Shown here: in pieces, positions 56,650 through 64,000 of the stretch | Position numbering within the stretch: the stretch's first letter is position 1 | Layout of the letters: each line of letters begins with the position of its first letter | NCBI GenBank assembly: GCA_014529385.2 | Contig: CM043950.1 | Coordinates: 78,175,435 to 78,239,434 of the forward strand | Direction of reading: 5' to 3' | From: Adiantum capillus-veneris | Taxonomy: Eukaryota; Streptophyta; Polypodiopsida; Polypodiales; Pteridaceae | Length of the DNA: 64,000 bases | Program-made: the position numbers and the translations under genes | The notes under the pieces: generated by a model | Database searches by the model: none | What the model saw: only the letters and a program-made list of their open reading frames with translations | Told to the model about the DNA's origin: nothing

Positions 56650-57345
56650 CATGTTGGTATGAAAAGATGGCATCTTGGTTTCAGTTACATGGCTTTATCA
56701 TGGACCGGCTACCCCCATTTTAGTACTCTCTGGATGCAACCTCCATCCCCCTCACAAGGGCAGAGACCAATGCATTCCCAAGCACAGCATGTTTTTCCAA
56801 CAACCCCTGATTAGCAATCTCATCATGAATTTTCTCACGCATGTGAAAATCTATGTAGGGCCACATACCTCTCAAGGTGCAAGCATAGGTGATTGCATTT
56901 GGAGAAAGGACTTTCCTTCATATCCAATTAAAATATCCTTGATGTTCTTTGCAGCATTTGTGTTGTACATATCCTGCAATTAATGCGTTCCAAGAGACGC
57001 AATTTTGGATAGAAAGCTCATCAATAGAACTTTCCATGCTTTGATAGAAGCACCAAATTTGGATTTTTTTTGGTTTCGAGAAGTTTCCTTGCCACATCAT
57101 GTAGGGCAACATAAGGGCAAGCATAACTGGTTGTATTTGTAGAGAGCCCCCTCCCTTTGCATCCAATGAAAACAACACAGAGCTTTATTGCCACAACCAT
57201 GTTGGAAGACCATATTAGGTAAAGTGGGAAAATCCCAATTCCCAGGTTGGACAACTTTCAATATATCATGTACAAAATATAGAGATTTTGTCAAAAAATT
57301 GAGTTTTCTTAAGGTCTCATTCCACTTTATGCACATAAAATACAC
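56650..57345 (-). pseudogene. pentatricopeptide repeat (PPR) protein remnant
   Basis: Reads right to left in shifting frames: GNKALCCFHWMQREG (57160), then a degenerate repeat, ELSIQNCVSWNALIAGYVQH (56960-57010), and after a TGA SPNAITYACTL, EKIHDEIANQGLLEKHAVLG, NALVSAL (56780-56900). VSWNALIAGY and the IHDEI-GLLEK pattern are hallmarks of plant PLS-class PPR proteins, which act in organelle RNA editing. Only about three to four repeats remain, with stops and frame changes, and no E or DYW domain is seen. Confidence 0.8.
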
Positions 57346-57474
57346 AATGAAAACAACTAAAATACCATGGTTTCAATCAATTGGATTATTAGGAGACGAG
57401 TATATTGCATCCATTATTGTTGTCTATGTTCTATTGTCCTACCTACAAATTATCTCAACATGGAGAGCTTGGTT

Positions 57475-57545
57475 TCTAGGTCCACCACGTGTCCAAGTTA
57501 ATGTAAAAGTGACTCAAGGTTCACAACTTGTGAAAGCAAGGATCC
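57475..57545 (-). repeat. isolated satellite monomer, reverse orientation
   Basis: GGTCCACCACGTGTCCAAGTTA at 57478 and a decayed copy at 57515 match the satellite core found from 59.8 kb on. Confidence 0.7.
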
Positions 57546-57689
57546 ATTGAGGAATACAATCCACTTGGCTATTTTTCCTTAATTTATTGCATGTGACATT
57601 CAAGCAAAGTCCACTTCTAATCTATAACTTCTTAATTTGAGGCATGGGGCATACATAAAATATGTAGCATATGCTCTATTGCCTCATAG

Positions 57690-59110
57690 GAAGGTTGGTT
57701 TCAAGGTGCACTTATCCATGCTAGACTATCTTGGAGAAATGATGGAGATTTATTCTCTCCTTGTTTCAATGGAGACTAGCTTGGACAAGTGGTGTACCTT
57801 TGCTTCTCTCTATGTTTCAATAGAGTTAGCTTGGACAAGTGGTGATCTTGGAACAAAAACCCCATGTAAAACATATCATGGGTATTCCAAGTGATTAGAA
57901 AGATTACCATTTAAGATATAACCTTATAGGTTGGACAAATGGAGCTTGTTGGAGAAATGGTGGACCTTTGATTCTCTACATGTTTCAATGGAGCCTATCT
58001 TGGAGAAATGGTGGAGCTTGCTTTTGTCCATGTTTCAATGGAGCCTAGCTTGAACAATTGGTGGACCTTTGCTTCTCTCTATGTTTCAATAGAGTTAGCT
58101 TAGACACGTGGTGGATCTTCAAACTAAGCCAACTACTATCAATGTTTCCTAGCTTGGACAAGTGGTGGAGTGTTTCTCTACTCCATGTTTCAATGGATCT
58201 TAGCTTGGACAAGTGTTGGACCTTAAAACAAAAACCCCATGTACAACATAGAATGGATTTTCTAGATTTCAATGGAGTCTAGATTTAACAAATGGTGGAG
58301 CTTGTCTTCATCCATGTTTCAATGAAACTAGCTTGGACAAGTGGTGGACCTTGTAACAAACCCCCCCATGTACAACATATCATTGGTTTTCTAAGTGATG
58401 GGAAGGAATACCATTCAAGATATAAAGTTATAGCTTGGATAAGTAGTTGAATTTAAAACCAAATTCATCATAATACAATGAAATACAGGTTAGCCAATTC
58501 CTAAATCTTGAGACCAAACCTCCCATGCTATTAGAGATAATATATTGGATAAGTGGTGGACCTTCTATTATTTTCCCATGCTTAGTTTAGACTACCAGTA
58601 CACTTTGCAACTATAAAGGTTGGACGAGTTGTGGAGCCTTGTTTCTATCCATGTTTTAATGGATCCTAGCTTGGACAAGTGGTGGACCTTGGAAAAAAGC
58701 TTCCATGTACAACATATATGAGGTTTTCCATGTTTTAATGGAACCTATCTTGGACAAATGGTGAAGCTTGCTTCTCTCCATGTTGATTTTGGAACTACCT
58801 TAGACAAGTGGTGGAGGTTTGCTTTTCTACTCTTCATAATACAATGAAGTATAGGTTGGTTACATGGTGAATCTTAAGGCCAAACCTCCCATTTTACTAG
58901 AGATGATAGGTTGGACAAGTGGATCAACCTTCTATCATTTCTCCATGACTATATTGGACAATTAGTAGACCTAACATCTCTCTATGTTGTCTAGAGATAA
59001 GCTTGGACAAGTGATAGACCCTGCTTCTCTCTTCCCTTGGTTTACTAGTTTGAAGACTCAGTATATATACTTTCTCAGATCTAGCTTGAACAAGTGGTGG
59101 ACCTTGTATC
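57690..59110 (+). repeat. satellite-related array, forward orientation, diverged
   Basis: Many copies of AGCTTGGACAAGTGGTGGACCTT and 'ccatgtttcaatggagcctagcttgga', the reverse complement of the core at 59.8-64 kb. Spacing is irregular and copies vary, so this is an older or edge part of the array. The open frames here are by-products. Confidence 0.9.
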
Positions 59111-59740
59111 CACAATCTTAATTCATTACAAAAAAGTATATGAAAAAATAACATAGGAATCTTGGTTTGAAGGTCAAGCAATTAGGTTCCAAATGCACAT
59201 AATAATATATTTTCCACCCATAATAAAATAAAGTTAAATATGTTATTACCAGATTGACAAAGGTAACGTCCAAGAATTCTAGCTTTGCATCTTGTCAGAT
59301 CTAAATCTTCATCAAGGCGACATGCATGTATACATCAACTTTCAAGCCATTCAAGAATACATGCATTTAGATTCCATAGTTTTGTTTTCAAAGTCTTTTA
59401 GGTTCTAAAACTCTTTCACATAAAGTATGTAATGACAAAATTCTTGAAGCAAACATTTGTGCCCAAGAAAAAGATCCCTCTCACATATTTAAAGTCCATG
59501 AATTCTCTGATCCATACTCACAAGTTTTATTTTGACATCAAACATCAATTCTCTCATAGTTACAAGTAAATGCAACCTCGATATGAATTGACAAAAAATG
59601 AATTTCTTTTACTATATGACCCAACATAGGCCCCAATCAAATAAAAAATGAGTCCCCAAAAATTTGGGTGCACTCTAGCAATACATCAGAGTCCCCTTAC
59701 AATAGGATGCACTCCAATAGTACATTGAAGTCCCCTTAGA
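59111..59740. other. non-satellite spacer
   Basis: About 600 bp of A-T rich sequence without the satellite core and without a gene, lying where the array changes orientation. Confidence 0.7.
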
Positions 59741-59744
59741 AAAG

Positions 59745-62700
59745 AGGAGCAAGCTACACCATGTCTCCAAGATGCTAATCTCCATTGAAGTATCTTAAAC
59801 CCATGATATTTCGTACATGGGAGGTTTACGTTCAAGGTCCACCACTTGTCCAAGCTATTACCGCTAGTAGCATGAGTGGTTTTGTCTCAAGATTCACCAC
59901 TTTATCACTCTATGTCATTATATTAAGGATATCTGGGTGTTAAGGTCCACCACTTGTCCAACCTATAAGGCTATATCTTAAAGGTTATTCTTTCTCACCA
60001 CTTGGAGTGACCATGATAGGTTTTACATTGGGGTTTGGTTCCAAGGTCCACCACCTGTCCAAGCTAACTCTATTGAAACATAGAGAGAAACAAAGGTCCA
60101 CCACTTGTGCAAGTTAGGGTCCATTGAAACATGGAGAGAAGGTTGCTCCACCATTTGTCAAAGATAGGCTCCATTGAAACATGAAGAGAAGCAACTTGCA
60201 CCATGTCTCCAAGATGCTAGGCTCCATTGAAATACCTTAAACCCATGATATTTCGTACATGGGAGGTATACATTCAAGGTCCACCACTTGTCCAACCTAT
60301 TATCCTTAGTATCATGAGTGGTTTGGTCTCAAGATTCACCACTTTTCCACTCTATGTCGTTATATTAAGAAGATCCAGGTTTTAAGGTCGACCACTTGTC
60401 CAACCTATAACGCTAGATCTTAAAGGGTATTATTTCTCACCACTTGGAATGACCATGATATGTCTTACATGGGGGTTTGGTTCCAAGGTCCACCACTTGT
60501 CCAAGCTAACTCTATGGAAACATAGAGAGAAGCAAAGGTCCACCACTTGTCCAAGCTAGGCTCCATTGAGACATTTAGAGAAGGATGATCCCCCATTGGT
60601 GGAAGATAGGCTCCATCGAAACATGAACAGAAGCAAGCTGCACCATGTCTCCAAGATGCTAGGCTTCATCGAAAAACCTTAAACCCAGGATATTTTGTAC
60701 ATGGGGGGTTTACATTCAAGGGCCACCACTTGTCCAAGCTATTATTGCTAATAGCATGAGTGGTTTTGTCTCAAGATTCACCACTTTTCCACTCTATGTC
60801 ATTATATTAAGAATATGTGGGTGTTAAGGTCCACCACTTGTCCAACCTATAAGTCTATATCTTAAAGGTTATTTTTTCTTACCACTTGGAGTGACCATGA
60901 TAGGTTTTATATGGGGGTTTGGTTCCAAGCTCCACCACTTGTCCAAGCTAACTCTATTGAAACAGAGAAAGAAGCAAAGGTCCACCACTTGTCCAAGCTA
61001 GGCTCCATTGAATCATGGAGAGAAGGATGCTCCACCATTTGTCCAAGATAGGCTCCATTGAAACATGAAGAGAAGCAAGTTGCACCATGTCTCCAAGATG
61101 CTAGGCTCCATCGAAAAACATTAAACCCATGATATGTCGTAGATGAGGGGTTTACATTCAAGTTCCAACACTTGTCCAAGCTATTATTGGTAGTAGCCTG
61201 AGTGGTTTTGTCTCAAGATTCACCACTTTTCCACTCTATGTCATTATATTAAGAATATGTGGGTGTTAAGGTCCACCACTTGTACAACCTATAAGGCTAC
61301 ATCTTAAAGGTTATTCTTTCTTACCACTTGGAGTGACCATGATAGGTTTTACATGGGGGTTTGGTTCCAAGGTCCACCACTTGTCCAAGCTAACTCTATT
61401 GAATTATAGAGAGAAGCAAAGGTCCACCACTTGTCTAAGCTAGGCTCCATTGAAACATGGAGAGAAGGATGCTCCATCATTTGTCGAAGCTAACTCTATT
61501 GAAACATGGGAGGTTTACGTTCAAGGTCCACCACTTGTCCAAGCTATTACCGCTAGTAGCATGAGTGGTTTTGTCTCAAGATTCACCACTTTATCACTCT
61601 ATGTCATTATATTAAGGATATCTGGGTGTTAAGGTCCACCACTTGTCCAACCTATAAGGCTATCTCTTAAAGGTTATTCTTTCTCACGACATGGAGTGGC
61701 CATGATAGGTTTTACATTGGGGTTTGGTTCCAAGCTCCACCACCTGTCCAAGCTAACTCTATTGAAACATAGAGAGAAACAAAGGTCCACCACTTGTGCA
61801 AGCTAGGGTCCATTGAAACATGGAGAGAAGGTTGCTCCACCATTTGTCCAAGATAGGCTCCATTGAAACATGAAGAGAAGCAAGGTGCACCATGTCTCCA
61901 AGATGCTAGGCTCCATCTAAATACCTTAAACCCACGATATTTCGTAGATGGGGGGTTTACATTCAAGGTCCACCACTTGTCCAACCTAGTATCGCTAGTA
62001 GCATTAGTGGTTTTTTCTCAAGATTCACCACTTTTCCACTCTATGCCATTATATTAAGAATATCTGAGTGTTAAGGTCCGCCACTTGTCCAACCTATAAG
62101 GATATATCTTTAAGGTTATTCTTTCTCACCACTTGGAGTGAACATGATAGGTTTTACATGGGGGTTTGGTTCCAAGGTCCACCACTTGTCCAAGCTAACT
62201 CTATTGAAACATAGAGAGAAACAAATGTTCACCACTTGTCCAAGCTAGGCTCCATTGAAACATGGAGAGAATGATGCTCCACCATTTGTCGAAGCTAAGT
62301 CTATTGAAACATGGGGGAATTACGTTCCAGGCCCACCACTTGTCCAAGATATTATCGCTAGTAGCATGAGTGGTTTTGTCTCAAGATTCACCACTTTTTC
62401 ACTCTATGTCATTATATTAAGAATATTTGGGTGTTAAGGTCCACCACTTGTCCAGTCTATAAAGCTATATCTTAAAGGTTATTCTTTCTCACCACTTGGA
62501 GTGACCATGATAGGTTTTACATGGGGGTTTGGTTCCAAGTTCCAACACTTGTCCAAGCTAACTCTATTGAATCATATAGAGAAGCAAAGGTCCACCACTT
62601 GTCCAAGCTAGAGTCCATTGAAACATGGAGAGAAGGATGCTCCACCATTTGTCCAAGATAGGCTTAATTGAAACATGACGAGAAGCAAGCTGCACCATGT

Positions 62701-64000
62701 CTCCAAGATGCTAGGCTCCATCGAAATACATTAAACCCAGGATATTTTATACATGGGGGGTTTACATTCAAGGGCCACCACTTGTCCAAGCTATTATCGC
62801 TAGTAGCATGAGTGGTTTTATCTCAAGATTCACCACTTTTATTAAAAATATGTGGGTGTTAAGGTCCACCACTTGTCCAACCTATAAGGCTACATCTTAA
62901 AGGTTATTCTTTCTTCCCACTTGGAGTGACCATGATAGGTTTAACATGGGGGTTTGGTTCCAAAGTCCACCACTTGTCTAAGCCCACTCTATTGAAACAT
63001 AGAGAGAAACAAAGGTCTACCACTTGTCCAAGCTAGGCTCCATTGAAACATGGAGAGAACGATGCTCCACCATTTGTCGAAGCTAAGTCTATTGAAACAT
63101 GGGGGGTTTACGTTCAAGGTCCACCACTTGTCCAAGCTATTATCGCTAGTAGCATGAGTGGTTTTATCTCAAGATTCACCACTTTTTCACTCTATGTCAT
63201 TATATTAAGAATATTTGGGTGTTCAGGTCCACCACTTGTCCAACCTATAAGGCTATATCTTAAAGGTTATTCTTTCTCACCACTTGGAGTGACCATGATA
63301 GGTTTTACATGGGGGTTTGGTTCCAAGGTCCACCACTTGTCCAAGCTAACTCTATTGAATCATAGAGATCAGCAAAGGTCCACCACTTGTCCAAGCTAGG
63401 GTCCATTGAAACATGGAGAGAAGGATGCTCCACTATTTGTCCAAGATAGACTCCATTGAAACATGAAGAGAAGCAAGCTGCACCATGTCTCCAAGATGCT
63501 AAGTTTCATCGAAATACCTTAAACCCACGATATTTTGTACATGGGGGTTTTACATTCAAGGGCCACCACTTGTCCAAGCTATTATCGCTAGTAGCATGAG
63601 TGGTTTTGTCTCAAGATTCACCACTTTTCCACTCTATGTCATTATATTAAGAATATGTGGGTGTTAAGGTCCACCACTTGTCCAACCTATAAGTCTATAT
63701 CTTAAAGGTTATTCTTTCTTACAACTTGGAGTGACCATGATAGGTTTTACATGGGGATTTGGTTCCAAGGTCCACCACTTGTCCAAGCTAACTCTATTGA
63801 AACAGAGAGAGAAGCAAAGGTCCACCACTTGTCCAAGCTAGGCTCCATTGAAACATGGAGAGAAGGATGCTCCACCATTTTTCCAAGATAGGCTCTATTG
63901 AAACATGACGAGAAGCAAGCTGCACCATGTCTCCAAGATGCTAGGCTCCATCGAAAAACATTAAACCCACGATATGTCGTAGATGAGGGGTTTACATTCA
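59745..64000 (-). repeat. satellite array with 442- and 363-bp higher-order units
   Basis: The landmark CTTGGAGTGACCATGATAGG recurs at 60001, 60443, 60885, 61327, 61690, 62132, 62495, 62920, 63283 and 63725. Spacings are 442, 442, 442, 363, 442, 363, 425, 363, 442. Within a unit the core GGTCCACCACTTGTCCAAGC recurs at roughly 50-60 bp in degenerate form. The 363-bp unit lacks about 79 bp around 'gaagagaagcaagctgcaccatgtctcc'. The array runs off the window. Frames within it (61712-61984, 62255-62437, 63043-63399) are artefacts of the repeat. Confidence 0.95.

Noticed and set aside
59745-64000. Open reading frames of 60-118 codons in the satellite
   Set aside because: They recur with the repeat unit, on both strands, and have no protein motif.

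Overview
This is repeat-dominated plant nuclear DNA. Nearly everything recognisable is a transposable element or a decayed gene, and elements are nested inside one another. Ty3/gypsy elements with tRNA-Met-type priming sites and chromodomain tails, a Ty1/copia tail, an hAT transposase, long GA/CT microsatellites and a PPR pseudogene (minus strand near 56.8 kb) all point to a land plant with a large genome. The wording of the PPR remnant suggests a fern, but that is inference. No intact host gene, rRNA, tRNA or CRISPR is visible.

Layout. (1) 1-5574: minus-strand Ty3/gypsy chromovirus with a big internal deletion; its 5' LTR is 3970-5574. It landed in element A. (2) 5575-9930: the remaining end of an hAT-like DNA transposon (element A) with a broken protein-kinase gene and, in its intron, a 2.07-kb solo LTR (7056-9122). 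(3) about 9.9-22.4 kb: a second Ty3/gypsy element, interrupted by an LTR-like segment (11.43-13.66 kb), a non-autonomous Gag-protease LTR element (15870-19845, 4-bp target duplication) and a 288-bp MITE (20720-21007). (4) 23480-27527: a third Ty3/gypsy gag-pol without chromodomain or recognised LTRs. (5) 27665-29.57 kb: tail of a chromovirus, abutting a Ty1/copia tail and its 3' LTR (29785-30507). (6) 31.6-37.45 kb: a series of near-identical palindromes, then a decayed protein of unknown family ending at a polypurine tract and an LTR start. (7) 38-45.3 kb: mostly unrecognised DNA with a decayed unknown gene, a 148-bp foldback and a histone H3-like pseudogene. (8) 45340-52892: element B, a full-length relative of element A. 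(9) 53-57.4 kb: unrecognised minus-strand coding remnants and a PPR pseudogene. (10) 57.5-64 kb: a satellite array with 442- and 363-bp higher-order units.

The most interesting system is the A/B transposon family. Element B has matching ends at 45340 and 52892, an hAT transposase on the minus strand, and two accessory genes on the plus strand: a spliced protein-kinase-like gene (45571-48363) and a basic coiled-coil protein (48536-49303). The kinase gene's first intron holds about 15 units of a 62-bp hairpin-forming repeat, and the opposite end carries about 11 units of another such repeat. Element A keeps the same end sequence, the same kinase gene and nearly the same end-to-exon-2 distance once its solo LTR is subtracted (about 1,668 against 1,634 bp). 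So the kinase belongs to the transposon family and is not a chance neighbour. All copies here are inactivated, in large part by stops that look like C-to-T changes in CAA, CAG and CGA codons, as expected of heavily methylated DNA.
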